A DNA stretch of 64,000 nucleotides from Bacteroides eggerthii (GCF_025146565.1 NZ_CP102258.1:2450001-2514000), one strand, 5' to 3'. Positions 8,487 to 18,374 are shown, counted from the first letter of the stretch. Numbers and translations: made by a program. Notes: generated by a model not told the origin, from the letters alone.

Positions 8487-11400
8487 ATGAAACACAAGAT
8501 TCTGCTTGTTCTGCTTTTAAGCTCTATGGCTTGTATCACAGCCACTGCTCAAAAAGTTTCAATGGATTTCCGGCAGGTGAAACTGGCGAAGGTCTTTGAT
8601 GCCATTACCCAACAGACCGGACTGACGGTGGCATACAGCCGTCCGACGGTGAATCCCGATAAACTTGTAACTGTCCGGGCCGATGAAGAAGAACTTGCCC
8701 ATGTGCTTGACAGATTACTGGCGGGCATGGGTGTCACTTACGAGATAAGCGGGAAGAAAGTCTATCTGAAAGCAAAAGCCGCTTCGGAAGCCACACACCA
8801 AAGCGGGAAGGTGAAAAAGATTTCCGGCGTAATCGTCGACGAGAAAGGAGAGCCCGTAATAGGTGCGAGCATTGCCGTAAAAGGAACTTCTTTGGGAACG
8901 ATTACAAATGTTGACGGAGAATATACCTTGATGGGTGTTCCCGAAAAAGCGGAAGTTGTTATCTCATTTATCGGTTATAAAACACGAACTTTCTCGGCCG
9001 GAGACAAAGCGCTCGCCAACATAACCCTGAAAGAGGATAGTGAACTGCTGGAAGAAGTGGTGGTCGTGGGCTATGGCGTCCAGAAGAAGAGCGATGTGTC
9101 CACTTCCATATCTTCGGTGAAAGCGGAGGACATAGCCAAGACATCTGCTTCGGATTTCCGTCAGGCATTGGCAGGAAAGATGCCGGGTGTACAGGTGACT
9201 ACTCCAAGCGGTGATCCGGAAGGGAACGTAAGTATCCGCGTGCGTGGCATCAGTACCGTCAATGCCGGTAGCGATCCGCTTTATATCATAGACGGCGTGC
9301 CGGTGGAACGTGGCTTTGCCAATCTCAACAACAACGACATTGAGTCGGTAGAAGTGTTGAAAGACGCTTCTTCTGCCGCTATCTATGGTAGCCGCGGTTC
9401 CAATGGCGTTATTATTATTACGACCAAACAGGGGCAGTCGGAAAAAGTGAAGATACAGTATGACGGCTATTACGGCATACAGAATGTATCGAAGAAACTT
9501 GATATGATGAACGCCTACCAGTTTGCGGAGTTTGCCAAGGACGGTCACGATAATGCCTATCTGGATGCCAATCCGGGAGCTTCGCCCGATGATCCGAACG
9601 GCATGCGTCCCAACTCTTGGGAACGTATCCCTACCGAACTGTTTCCTTATCTGAACGGTGACCGCGGACTGACGGACACTGATTGGCAGGATGCCATTTT
9701 CCGTACTGCCGGTACGCAAAGCCATAATATCTCTGTTTCAGGACGTGGAAAAACGGTCGGCTATTTCGTATCGGCCAATTATTACGATAAGGAGGGTGTC
9801 GTTATCAATTCCGATTTCAAGAAATACAGCATGCGTATGAATCTTGACGGACAGTATAAGAAATTCAAGTTTGGAGTTAATTTCTCTCCGTCTTATTCAA
9901 CTTCCAATCGTGTAGATGCATCGGGAGCAGGTGGCGTTGTACAGTCTGCACTGATGATGCCGCCCGTATGGCCTGTGTATAATGCCGACGGAAGCTATAA
10001 TTATCAGGGAAACGGTTACTGGAGAATCGGGAACGATTATCAGCATAACGCCATATTGAACCCCGTTGCAATGGCAAACCTGCAATCGGATGTTGTGGAC
10101 CGCATGGCGATTGTCGGAAAGGTATTTGCGGAAATAGAGTTCTTTAAAGGACTGACCTATAACATTTCTTTCGGCGGGGATTATTACGGTTCGCACAACG
10201 ATACGTATCGCTCGTCGGAGTTGCCGCTGCTGGGACAGAAGTATTATGACACGAAGTCCAATCCCATAGCTTACAGCTCTTCCGGATTCTACTTCAACTG
10301 GTTGATAGAAAATAAGGTAAATTACAATACAACCATTAATGAGGATCATTCCCTGAACCTCGTACTGGTGCAGTCTGCACAGAAAGAAACTTATAAGGGT
10401 AACAACGTGACGGCTACCGATTTCCCGAACGATTATATCCAGACTATTGGAGGTGGTACGGTGACGAAAGGAAACTCCGACAAGACGCAATGGAGCATAG
10501 CATCTTATCTGGCACGTGCCCAGTATAGCTATAAAGGTAAATACATGGCTTCTGCCGCTATACGAGCCGACGGTTCTTCCCGTTTCGGAAAGAATAATCG
10601 TTGGGGATATTTCCCGTCAGCTTCTGCTGCATGGAGAATCAGTGGTGAGGATTTCTTTCAGAATGCCAAGGCGCTCTCTTTCATAGACGATCTGAAGATA
10701 AGGGCCAGCTACGGTGTTACCGGTAACTTCCAGATAGGCAATTACGATCATCTTTCACTGATGGCGCTCGATAATTACATACTTGGAACAAATAACGGCC
10801 AACTCGTTTACGGGTACAAACCCAATACCATTAAAAATGAGGATTTAAGCTGGGAAAAGAATGCGATGGTCAATGCCGGTATCGATGTGCAGATGTTTAA
10901 AGGATTGCTCGGCGTCACGGTGGATTATTACAACACCAATACTTCGAACATGCTTCTGAACGTCCCTGTTCCCCATCTGACTGGTTATAGCACAGCCTTG
11001 ATGAATATTGGTAAGGTGAATAACCGGGGATGGGAAATTGCCTTGACTTCCCAGAAGAACTTCACAAAGGACTTTGGATATTCATTCAATGCCAACTATT
11101 CAACCAATACGAACGAGGTGAAGGCTTTGGGGCCCGGTGACGCTCCCATTATCTCTACCGGTAGCGTAGACCATGCCTATTATATCACCAAAGTGGGCGA
11201 ACCCATCGGCAGCTATTATCTGCTGGTGCAGGACGGCATTTTCTCCAATGAGGAAGAGCTTAAGAAGTATCCCCATTTCAGCAATACCAAGCCGGGAGAT
11301 TTCCGCTTTGTAGATGTAGATGGTGACGGTGTGATGGATTTGGATAAGGACCGCACGATTGTCGGTAATTATATGCCCGATTTTACGTATGGTTTCGGTG

Positions 11401-11882
11401 GAAAGGTATGGTATAAGGGGATTGACCTTGACTTTAACTTTCAGGGTGTCTATGGCAATGAAATCTTGAATCTGAACAGGAGGTATATCGACAATATGGA
11501 AGGCAATGTGAATGGAACAACGCTTGCTTTGGACCGTTGGAAAAGCGCTGACAATCCGGGAAACGGCCAGGTGAATCGTGCAAACCGCAAATCGAAAGGG
11601 TATAACGGAAGAACCTCTACTTGGCATCTGGAAGACGGATCTTACCTGAGATTGCAAAATGTCACTTTAGGATATACACTGCCTCAGCAGCTGACTCGTC
11701 ATTTCTTTGTTGAGAAGCTGAGGATTTATGTGTCGGGACAGAATCTTTGGACATCCACCGATTATAGCGGATATAATCCGGAAGTTAATGCACGCCCCGG
11801 CAACTCACTCTCACCGGGCGAAGATTATGGAACGTATCCATTGGCAAGAACCTTTTTGTTCGGTTTGAATATAACTCTTTAA
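8487..11882 (+). CDS. SusC/RagA-family TonB-dependent outer membrane transporter with STN domain
   Basis: Outer-membrane import channel of 1131 residues. Domains in order: signal peptide (1-21, ending TATAQ); STN signalling domain (about 24-92, MDFRQVKLAKVFDAITQQTG); carboxypeptidase-regulatory-like beta domain (about 110-190, SGVIVDEKGEPVIGAS); TonB box region (EEVVVVGYG); plug with the SusC-type segment IRVRGISTVNAGSDPLYIIDGVP; and a beta barrel ending in FLFGLNITL with a C-terminal hydrophobic residue. The STN domain is the part that talks to a FecR anti-sigma, and the gene lies directly downstream of one, so import and gene control are probably linked. It pairs with the SusD homologue 24 bp downstream. 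Substrate cannot be read from the sequence; neighbours point away from an ordinary polysaccharide. Confidence 0.96.
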   Translation: MKHKILLVLLLSSMACITATAQKVSMDFRQVKLAKVFDAITQQTGLTVAYSRPTVNPDKLVTVRADEEELAHVLDRLLAGMGVTYEISGKKVYLKAKAASEATHQSGKVKKISGVIVDEKGEPVIGASIAVKGTSLGTITNVDGEYTLMGVPEKAEVVISFIGYKTRTFSAGDKALANITLKEDSELLEEVVVVGYGVQKKSDVSTSISSVKAEDIAKTSASDFRQALAGKMPGVQVTTPSGDPEGNVSIRVRGISTVNAGSDPLYIIDGVPVERGFANLNNNDIESVEVLKDASSAAIYGSRGSNGVIIITTKQGQSEKVKIQYDGYYGIQNVSKKLDMMNAYQFAEFAKDGHDNAYLDANPGASPDDPNGMRPNSWERIPTELFPYLNGDRGLTDTDWQDAIFRTAGTQSHNISVSGRGKTVGYFVSANYYDKEGVVINSDFKKYSMRMNLDGQYKKFKFGVNFSPSYSTSNRVDASGAGGVVQSALMMPPVWPVYNADGSYNYQGNGYWRIGNDYQHNAILNPVAMANLQSDVVDRMAIVGKVFAEIEFFKGLTYNISFGGDYYGSHNDTYRSSELPLLGQKYYDTKSNPIAYSSSGFYFNWLIENKVNYNTTINEDHSLNLVLVQSAQKETYKGNNVTATDFPNDYIQTIGGGTVTKGNSDKTQWSIASYLARAQYSYKGKYMASAAIRADGSSRFGKNNRWGYFPSASAAWRISGEDFFQNAKALSFIDDLKIRASYGVTGNFQIGNYDHLSLMALDNYILGTNNGQLVYGYKPNTIKNEDLSWEKNAMVNAGIDVQMFKGLLGVTVDYYNTNTSNMLLNVPVPHLTGYSTALMNIGKVNNRGWEIALTSQKNFTKDFGYSFNANYSTNTNEVKALGPGDAPIISTGSVDHAYYITKVGEPIGSYYLLVQDGIFSNEEELKKYPHFSNTKPGDFRFVDVDGDGVMDLDKDRTIVGNYMPDFTYGFGGKVWYKGIDLDFNFQGVYGNEILNLNRRYIDNMEGNVNGTTLALDRWKSADNPGNGQVNRANRKSKGYNGRTSTWHLEDGSYLRLQNVTLGYTLPQQLTRHFFVEKLRIYVSGQNLWTSTDYSGYNPEVNARPGNSLSPGEDYGTYPLARTFLFGLNITL

Positions 11883-11906
11883 TTACCTTTCTAAAAGATA
11901 TGAGAT

Positions 11907-13301
11907 ATGAAAAAATATGAACTCTTTCTAATATTGTCAACCGCTTTCCTGTCGGTGTCCTGTACGGATAGTTTTTTTGATTTGGAGCCGAGCAGCAGTG
12001 TGCCTACGGACAAAGTTTATAAAACGGCCGAAGATTTCAATGTAGCGGTCATCGGATGTTACTCAAAACTGCAAACGCAGGTGAACTTTTTTACAGAATG
12101 TTGTGAATACCGAAGTGATAACCTGTATTTAAGTGCTCCCACCACCGGTACGCAAGACCGGTACGACATAGACCAGTTTTCCGATAAACCATCGAATGGT
12201 ATTCTGCAAAATGCCTGGGCTAACTTTAACAATGGTGTATACCGCTGCAATTTAGTGCTGGATAAAATCGACGGGGCGGATTTTAATGAAACGTTGAAAA
12301 AACAGTATAAGGCCGAGGCGTTGTTCATACGGGCCCTAACGTATTTTAATATGTATCGCTTGTGGGGTGGAATACCGATGACCGACAAAGTTGTAACTGT
12401 TTCCGAGGCTTTAGCTATCGGACGTAGTTCGGAACAGCAGGTCTACGATTTCCTGACCGGTGATCTGAAACAGATAATAGATGATAATATGTTACCTCAG
12501 TCGTATACGGGCAATGAAGTGGGACGCGTCACTTTGGGGGCTGCCAAAGCGCTTTTGGGTAAAGTGTATCTCACTTTCCATAAATGGGAGGAAGCGAGGG
12601 ATATTCTATCTCAGGTTATAGGCAAATACAGTTTGATGGCTTCTCCTGATAAAGTATTCGATGTGGATAATAAGATGAACAACGAGATAATTTTTGCAGT
12701 TCGTTTCAATAAGGAATTAGAAGGCGAAGGACATGGCTATTGGTTTTCTATTACAAACCTGGGAGATGATACTAACCAAACGGAGGCTTTGAAGAAATGC
12801 TATTCGGACGCTGATGATAAACGTAAGGAATTGATAGAATATACACAAGTGGAGAGCAAGGTCTTTGTGCTGAAGAAATTTAAAGATACAAAGAGTGCCA
12901 CTTATAACACTGTGGGTAATGATCAAATTGTTCTCCGATATGCTGATGTCCTGCTTATGTATGCGGAGGCTCTAAATGAAATAGAGTACAGCAATTCGCA
13001 GACTTCAGATGCAATGAATGCTCTGAATTCGGTTCACATGCGTTCATGCAGCTCTTCGATACAGATTGCTGACCTTCCTGATAAAGACAGTTTCCGAAAG
13101 GCCATTATGTTGGAACGCCAGCGTGAATTCCCCTATGAAGGACACCGGTGGTTCGACCTTGTACGAATGGGTGGAGCCAAAGATGCCATGAAGGCGGAAG
13201 GACATGAAATTCAGGATTATCAGTTCCTGTATCCCATTCCCAAGACAGAGCTGGAGCGTGTCAATAATGAAAAGCTCCTTTGGCAAAATCCCGGATATTG
13301 A
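11907..13301 (+). CDS. SusD/RagB-family substrate-binding lipoprotein
   Basis: Surface lipoprotein of 464 residues that caps the SusC channel and captures substrate. The signal peptide ends at the lipobox SVSC (Cys19). SusD hallmarks are present: the DSFFDLEPSS start, TPR-like helices (YKAEALFIRALTYFNMYRLWGGIPM, AAKALLGKVYLTF), the VLRYADVLLMYAEALNE segment and the C-terminal ERQREFPYEGHRWFDLVRMG and LYPIPKTEL motifs. Length is slightly below many SusD proteins (500-600). It is 24 bp after susC and 28 bp before the next lipoprotein gene, so all belong to one operon. Confidence 0.96.
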   Translation: MKKYELFLILSTAFLSVSCTDSFFDLEPSSSVPTDKVYKTAEDFNVAVIGCYSKLQTQVNFFTECCEYRSDNLYLSAPTTGTQDRYDIDQFSDKPSNGILQNAWANFNNGVYRCNLVLDKIDGADFNETLKKQYKAEALFIRALTYFNMYRLWGGIPMTDKVVTVSEALAIGRSSEQQVYDFLTGDLKQIIDDNMLPQSYTGNEVGRVTLGAAKALLGKVYLTFHKWEEARDILSQVIGKYSLMASPDKVFDVDNKMNNEIIFAVRFNKELEGEGHGYWFSITNLGDDTNQTEALKKCYSDADDKRKELIEYTQVESKVFVLKKFKDTKSATYNTVGNDQIVLRYADVLLMYAEALNEIEYSNSQTSDAMNALNSVHMRSCSSSIQIADLPDKDSFRKAIMLERQREFPYEGHRWFDLVRMGGAKDAMKAEGHEIQDYQFLYPIPKTELERVNNEKLLWQNPGY

Positions 13302-13329
13302 TTTCTTGTTAAACTTAAAGAAACAGACC

Positions 13330-15336
13330 ATGAAAAAAGTAATATATAGTTTGTTATTGGTCTTTGCAGCAGTTTTCATTGCATGTGAAGAAGAACTGCC
13401 GAAAGCCAATTTTGATTTGTATGAGTTGAAATCCCTCGAAGCGACCGCCGGAGATATGAGTGTGATGCTGGCATGGGAAGACTATGAAAACGCCCGTCCG
13501 TCCGAATATCTGGTTGTATGGGATGCCGGAAATGCCGGATCTGATGGCGGACAGATGACAGTGGAAGCTGGTAAAAAGAGTGTGGTTGTTGAGAATCTGG
13601 AAAATGATATGACTTACAGCTTTTCCGTACAGCCCCGTTATGCGAACGGGCTGGCCGGTAAGACTTCCGTCAAGAGCACTCCAAAGAATGCACGTTATCC
13701 TGTGACCGACCTGTCAGCTACCGCCGGTAGTGAACGGGTGCGGCTGAGTTGGACTAAGCCCAACAGCGAACGTTTCACTAACTATCAGATAACGGTGAAT
13801 CCGGGTGGTAAGGTGATAACGTTGGATGATACTTCCTTGGAGTTTTATGTAGTAGACGGGTTGGTGAATGATACGGAATACACCTTTAGCATGATAGCTT
13901 CTTATCCTACTGGAAATTCCGAAGTCGTTGAGGCTTCTGCTACTCCGGGAAAGTTATCTCCTATTTTGATAGACCAATCCGATAAGACGGAATTGATACT
14001 TTGGGAGTCTGCAACGTTTACGCTGAATGATATGTTTTTCATGGGTGGTGATGTTCAGTCGGTAAGCTGGGATTTTGGTGACGGAACAATCTCTACCGAG
14101 CTAAGCCCTCAACATGCCTATGGAACTGTTAAAGATAAATATACCGTATCTGTAACTGTGACTTATACAAACGGTACTGCTGATACGGGAAGTATGGATG
14201 TTGCAGTGGTGAATTATAAGTGGAATTCGATTAAGCTGCAATCGGGTAACTACACCGGATATGTGAAAGTCTCTAATCCTGTATTCTCTCCGGATGGAAA
14301 GACAATGTATATTCCTACTTCCACTCCGGCCGGACACTTGTTTGCCATAGATGTGGCTACGGGAGATTTTAAATGGGTATATGGTATTGATGCGCTTACC
14401 TATGGCGGGGGTGCGTTGGTAGGTGATGATGGAACTGTTTATCAATGTGATGCCACCAATAGAGTATATGCTATCACTCCTAATGGTGATACAAAATGGA
14501 CTGTACAGTTGGACGGTGCAACAGGCGCTTTTCCTGCATTGTCGAAAGATGGAGTGCTCTATTGTCTTACCAATAAGATTACTTTGTATGCACTCGATAC
14601 CAAAGACAATGGCAAGATATTATTTCAGGAGACATTAGGTACAGGTGGTAATGGCAGCGCAGTGGCTGTTGACAAAGATGGCAATGTATATGCCGGTACC
14701 AGTCTTGGAATTTTCTTTTTCGATGCTTCGGGAGGAAAACGCTTTGAGCCTCTGACAGGCGTCAATGTGACAGAACGTGGTTCATTTGCTTTGAATGGGA
14801 ATCATTTATATGCAACATTAAAAGCTACCGGTGGACTGATTTCTGTAGATATGGTAACAGGGAAGAAAGAATGGACTTATAATTCGGGAATAGGAACAGA
14901 CTCTTATTTTCCGATAGTGGATAAGAATGGAGTGGTCTATTTTACAGATAAAGGTGCAAAAAACAAAAATGCGCATGTGTATGCGGTAAATGCTTCGGGA
15001 AATTTGGAGTGGTCTAAGGAAATAGGTACCAATCAACAGTTAACTTATAACGGAGTTACATTGGGAGCTGATGGCTACTTGTATGTAGGACATAGCGGAG
15101 GAAAGAAAGTGTGGAAGTTGGACACGAACAGTAACGGAGCATTGACAGAGGTGCAAAATGTCGGACAAAATGTGATGGCAGGAGTTACGATCGGTCCGGA
15201 CAGACGCTTGTATTTTGGTACGGTTGAAAGTAATAATATAGGTTCTGTTAAGGCTGTCACTGTAAACACACTTTCCGAAACATCTTCTTGGAGTATGCGT
15301 GGCGGTGATCTTCAAGGTACCAATCGGCAGAAATAA
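13330..15336 (+). CDS. Surface lipoprotein with FN3, PKD and PQQ-propeller repeats
   Basis: Lipoprotein of 668 residues in the position usually held by SusE/SusF-like surface binding proteins. The start at 13330 gives a signal peptide with lipobox VFIAC; an in-frame ATG further upstream lies inside the susD gene and is rejected. Domains: two fibronectin type III modules (about 25-110 and 115-205), a PKD domain (about 215-300, with WDFGDGT and HAYG), then a beta-propeller of PQQ-like repeats (about 305-665; VFSPDGKTMYIP, LFAIDVATGDFKWVYG, VYAITPNGDTKW, VYAVNASGNLEW). Propellers of this kind bind ligands or other proteins. No catalytic residues are evident. A substrate-binding role is inferred from position. 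Confidence 0.88.
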   Translation: MKKVIYSLLLVFAAVFIACEEELPKANFDLYELKSLEATAGDMSVMLAWEDYENARPSEYLVVWDAGNAGSDGGQMTVEAGKKSVVVENLENDMTYSFSVQPRYANGLAGKTSVKSTPKNARYPVTDLSATAGSERVRLSWTKPNSERFTNYQITVNPGGKVITLDDTSLEFYVVDGLVNDTEYTFSMIASYPTGNSEVVEASATPGKLSPILIDQSDKTELILWESATFTLNDMFFMGGDVQSVSWDFGDGTISTELSPQHAYGTVKDKYTVSVTVTYTNGTADTGSMDVAVVNYKWNSIKLQSGNYTGYVKVSNPVFSPDGKTMYIPTSTPAGHLFAIDVATGDFKWVYGIDALTYGGGALVGDDGTVYQCDATNRVYAITPNGDTKWTVQLDGATGAFPALSKDGVLYCLTNKITLYALDTKDNGKILFQETLGTGGNGSAVAVDKDGNVYAGTSLGIFFFDASGGKRFEPLTGVNVTERGSFALNGNHLYATLKATGGLISVDMVTGKKEWTYNSGIGTDSYFPIVDKNGVVYFTDKGAKNKNAHVYAVNASGNLEWSKEIGTNQQLTYNGVTLGADGYLYVGHSGGKKVWKLDTNSNGALTEVQNVGQNVMAGVTIGPDRRLYFGTVESNNIGSVKAVTVNTLSETSSWSMRGGDLQGTNRQK

Positions 15337-15363
15337 GTATAAATTTAAAGATATAGAAAATCT

Positions 15364-16443
15364 ATGAACAAGATAAGAAAAATACGATATATCCTTTGCT
15401 GTTTGTTGGCAGTGGGGATTATGGGGTGCAGTGACGATGATAATAATAGCATTGTAACGGGGTATGAAGGAATACTCGATAACCTTGCCGCATCGGTAAA
15501 TGCAACGTCGCAGGAGTTGTGGAGTACATCTCCCCTGGTTCTTGATGCGAAGCGTACGGATGCAATGGAGAAACTCCAAGATTATGCAGATAAATGCAAG
15601 GCCGACTACTTCAGTGTCTTCCTTTCCGGATATGATCAAACAAGTTTAAATATGGCTAAATCCGATTCCATATTGTATTTTTATCGTACAGCGTTTGAAC
15701 GTGTTCTGGATGGTGTGAAAAGCTCTACCGTAGAAAACGGAACTGCACAAATATGGTTGCTTTACAATATGGGATATATAATAAAGACTCCTTCCGGGTG
15801 TTTCGGTATAGATATATCTCATCGTTGGGCCGAGGAGTTCGCTCCTTATCTGGATTTCCTGTGCGTTACGCACAAACATTCTGACCATTATAGTAACAAT
15901 TTGATTCAGGCTATGTATGATTTGGACAAACCGGTCCTCTCTAATTATTTGCAACCGGTTGCTTCGTATCCATTTTATTCTAAAAAATCCGAGGAGTATA
16001 CGATTGGCAATTTTAAAATTCGCACATGTATTACCAATCACAATGAAGCGAGCCTAAAAAACTTTGTAACCGTTTTCTATATAGATTGCGGTGACGATGC
16101 AGGCGGTTTGACTTTAATACATACAGGAGATTCTAACTTTAAGCCTGTGCAGTATGCTGATATTACCGATGCCAATGACGTCAATCATCATGTCAATGTT
16201 TTGATTCCCCGTTATGCTCCCAATGCGTTGACCGAAAATGATATTATCGGTACCGGGACAGGACAAGTGACTCCTGACTATGTATTGCTGTCACATGTTC
16301 TTGAACTTTCGCATGCAGATGAGGAAGATTCCCGATGGACTGTGCAGAGTGCTTGGGAACGTGCTTCAAAGATTAATTGTCAACAAACATATGTGCCTAT
16401 GTGGGGTGAAAAGTTAGTTTGGAAAAATGGTAAATTGAACTGA
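15364..16443 (+). CDS. Metallo-beta-lactamase-fold lipoprotein (putative hydrolase)
   Basis: Lipoprotein of 359 residues with lipobox VGIMGC followed by an acidic SDDDNNS linker. The metal-binding signature HxHxDH is intact: His170, His172, Asp174 and His175 in THKHSDHYSN. A later His (TNHNEAS) and Asp (LIHTGDSNF) supply the remaining ligands expected for a two-zinc site. The fold covers ester, lactone, phosphodiester and phospholipase D-type hydrolases, so the exact reaction is open. The stop codon overlaps the ATG of the next gene (TGATG at 16441-16445), so the two are translationally coupled. The context of a phosphodiesterase and an organophosphate transporter favours a phosphorus-containing substrate, by inference only. 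Confidence 0.85.
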   Translation: MNKIRKIRYILCCLLAVGIMGCSDDDNNSIVTGYEGILDNLAASVNATSQELWSTSPLVLDAKRTDAMEKLQDYADKCKADYFSVFLSGYDQTSLNMAKSDSILYFYRTAFERVLDGVKSSTVENGTAQIWLLYNMGYIIKTPSGCFGIDISHRWAEEFAPYLDFLCVTHKHSDHYSNNLIQAMYDLDKPVLSNYLQPVASYPFYSKKSEEYTIGNFKIRTCITNHNEASLKNFVTVFYIDCGDDAGGLTLIHTGDSNFKPVQYADITDANDVNHHVNVLIPRYAPNALTENDIIGTGTGQVTPDYVLLSHVLELSHADEEDSRWTVQSAWERASKINCQQTYVPMWGEKLVWKNGKLN

Positions 16444-17315
16444 TGAAGAAATATATACTTATGACAGTACTGTCCACTCTTTCATTCATTTGCCATGCGC
16501 AACAGTATGAAGTGGGGACAACTACTGCCATCTGGAAAAATCCGGTGGCAGCAGATTTTATGGAAGCGAAAATGCAGGGAGTGCATTATATAGAAGTGGC
16601 TCTTAACCAGTGTTATCGGGGAGTGCCGGCAGAAGAAGTGATACCTCGTATCAAACTGATGAAGAGTAGGGTGGATAGTGCCGGTATTCAGGTATGGTCT
16701 ATTCATCTGCCTTTTTCCCGAACCTTGGATATTTCGGTTTTGGATGACTCGCTTCGTGCAAAAAATGTTCGTTTCATGGCGCAGATGATAGAGCAATGCG
16801 GACAGTTCAAACCGGCCCGGTTGGTTCTGCATCCAAGTTCAGAACCAATAGCGGATAGTGTTCGTGCCCGGCGTATAGTGAATGCGCAGCGTTCTATTAT
16901 GTACCTGAAACCATATGCCGATCGTATAGGGGCGCAGTTGTGTATTGAAAATCTGCCGCGTACTTGTTTAGGAAATACGCCTGAAGAACTCTTGGAGATT
17001 ATTTGCGGTATTCCCGGAGTGAAAGTTTGCTTTGATACGAATCATTATAGCAAAGGTTCTATTGAGCATTTCATGAAGATATTGGGCCGGCATATAGGAA
17101 CAATCCATGCTTCGGATTTTGACTTAGTAAACGAAAGCCATTGGCTTCCCACACAGGGAAAAATAGATTGGCAGCGTTTTGTAAAAGAACTGAGAAGCAA
17201 TGGATATAAGGGAGTATTTATGTACGAGGCTATGAAAGATTGCGACCATAATAAGGCGCGTCCTGTTCCGTCACGTATCTACGAAACTTTTAAAAATATA
17301 ACAGGCAGTGAGTAG
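16443..17315 (+). CDS. Exported sugar phosphate isomerase/epimerase-like TIM-barrel protein
   Basis: A 290-residue protein of the xylose isomerase-like/AP-endonuclease 2 TIM-barrel family. It has a signal peptide (1-19, FICHAQQ), so it acts in the periplasm, unlike most family members. Visible barrel features are GVHYIEVALNQ, VWSIHLPFSRTLD, RLVLHPSSEP, LCIENLPRTCLG, VKVCFDTNHYSKG, IGTIHASDFD and GVFMYEAMKD. The Glu, Asp, His and Glu residues in these segments are where the metal site usually lies. Substrate is unknown. The start codon overlaps the previous stop, which implies a linked function with the metallo-beta-lactamase-fold protein. Confidence 0.86.
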   Translation: MKKYILMTVLSTLSFICHAQQYEVGTTTAIWKNPVAADFMEAKMQGVHYIEVALNQCYRGVPAEEVIPRIKLMKSRVDSAGIQVWSIHLPFSRTLDISVLDDSLRAKNVRFMAQMIEQCGQFKPARLVLHPSSEPIADSVRARRIVNAQRSIMYLKPYADRIGAQLCIENLPRTCLGNTPEELLEIICGIPGVKVCFDTNHYSKGSIEHFMKILGRHIGTIHASDFDLVNESHWLPTQGKIDWQRFVKELRSNGYKGVFMYEAMKDCDHNKARPVPSRIYETFKNITGSE

Positions 17316-17353
17316 TGAATAGCCGTATAATAAACCGTTAAAAGAAATGTTTT

Positions 17354-18253
17354 ATGAAGAAAGTATATTTGTTTTTATTGTTATGTGTTTGTATCCAGTT
17401 GAGCTGGGGGCAGGATAGGGCTACTGAAATCAGAAACACTTTTTTAAGTGGAAATACTTCTCAACTTTTAGTCGTCGCTCATCGTGCCGATTGGCGCAAT
17501 GCTCCCGAAAACTCTTTGCAAGGTATTCAGAATTGCATTGACATGGGGGTTGATATGGTGGAAATAGATCTGAAGAAAACAAAGGACGGGCATCTTGTCC
17601 TGATGCATGATAAACTGATTAACCGTACAATGAACGGAAAAGGACGTCCGGAGGATTATACCTTGGCAGAATTGAAAGCATTAAGGTTGAAAAACGGTGC
17701 CGGTTGTAAAACGCGCCATCAAATTCCTACTTTTGAAGAGGTTATGACTTTATGTAAAGGTAAGATCATGGTGAATGTGGACAAGGGCTATGACTATTTT
17801 AAAGAAGCATACGCAATTCTTGAAAAGACAGGTACGGTGGGGCAGTGTGTGATGAAAGCCGGTTTGCCTTACGAGCAGGTGAAGTCTGAAAACGGTGATG
17901 TATTGGACAAAATGATTTTCATGCCTGTTGTGAATTTGCAGAAAGCGGATGCGGAAGCAGTCATAGATAGCTATCTCACGCACATGAGCCCTAAGGCTTT
18001 TGAGTTGGTGTTCAACAACGACGGTCCTGAAGTACTGCGTCTGATAGATAAAGTTCGTTCCAGCGGTGCCCGTATCTTCATCAACAGCCTTTGGCCGGAA
18101 CTCTGTGGGGGTCACGATGATGATCGTGCCGTAGAGCTGCATGAGCCTGATGAGAGTTGGGGCTGGATCATCGGCCGGGGAGCGAAGCTGATTCAGACCG
18201 ACCGTCCTGCCCTGTTGCTTGATTATTTGCGAGCGAAAAAATTACACAACTAA
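17354..18253 (+). CDS. Glycerophosphodiester phosphodiesterase family protein
   Basis: Exported enzyme of 299 residues that would cleave glycerophosphodiesters to glycerol 3-phosphate and an alcohol, or a related phosphodiester. A signal peptide (1-19) places it in the periplasm. The GDPD signature is present: His43-Arg44 in VVAHRADWRNAPENS, the metal-binding VEIDLKKTKDGHLVLMHD with the second catalytic His, and a later Asp in KIMVNVDKG. Its direct neighbour is an organophosphate:phosphate antiporter of the GlpT type, which would import the product. It follows the TIM-barrel gene by 38 bp and is probably in the same operon. Confidence 0.92.
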   Translation: MKKVYLFLLLCVCIQLSWGQDRATEIRNTFLSGNTSQLLVVAHRADWRNAPENSLQGIQNCIDMGVDMVEIDLKKTKDGHLVLMHDKLINRTMNGKGRPEDYTLAELKALRLKNGAGCKTRHQIPTFEEVMTLCKGKIMVNVDKGYDYFKEAYAILEKTGTVGQCVMKAGLPYEQVKSENGDVLDKMIFMPVVNLQKADAEAVIDSYLTHMSPKAFELVFNNDGPEVLRLIDKVRSSGARIFINSLWPELCGGHDDDRAVELHEPDESWGWIIGRGAKLIQTDRPALLLDYLRAKKLHN

Positions 18254-18305
18254 CCGTTGTACCTTGTTCTTGGGGAAACGGTACTTTGCCTAAGAGGCAT
18301 TCCTC

Positions 18306-18374
18306 ACCGGGGAACGTCCCTTCCGGCGCCGGGAAATCTATTGCCCGGCACCGGAAAGGCATCCGTTCCCCGGT
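18306..18374. repeat. Large GC-rich compound hairpin between phosphodiesterase and transporter genes
   Basis: ACCGGGGAACG (18306-18316) pairs perfectly with CGTTCCCCGGT (18364-18374). Inside it, 18318-18333 pairs with 18344-18359 at 14 of 16 positions around a ten-base AT-rich loop. The whole 69-base unit forms one long stem. There is no T run after it, so it is not a typical terminator. It may lower, but not stop, readthrough into the transporter gene or protect the upstream mRNA. Confidence 0.75.
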
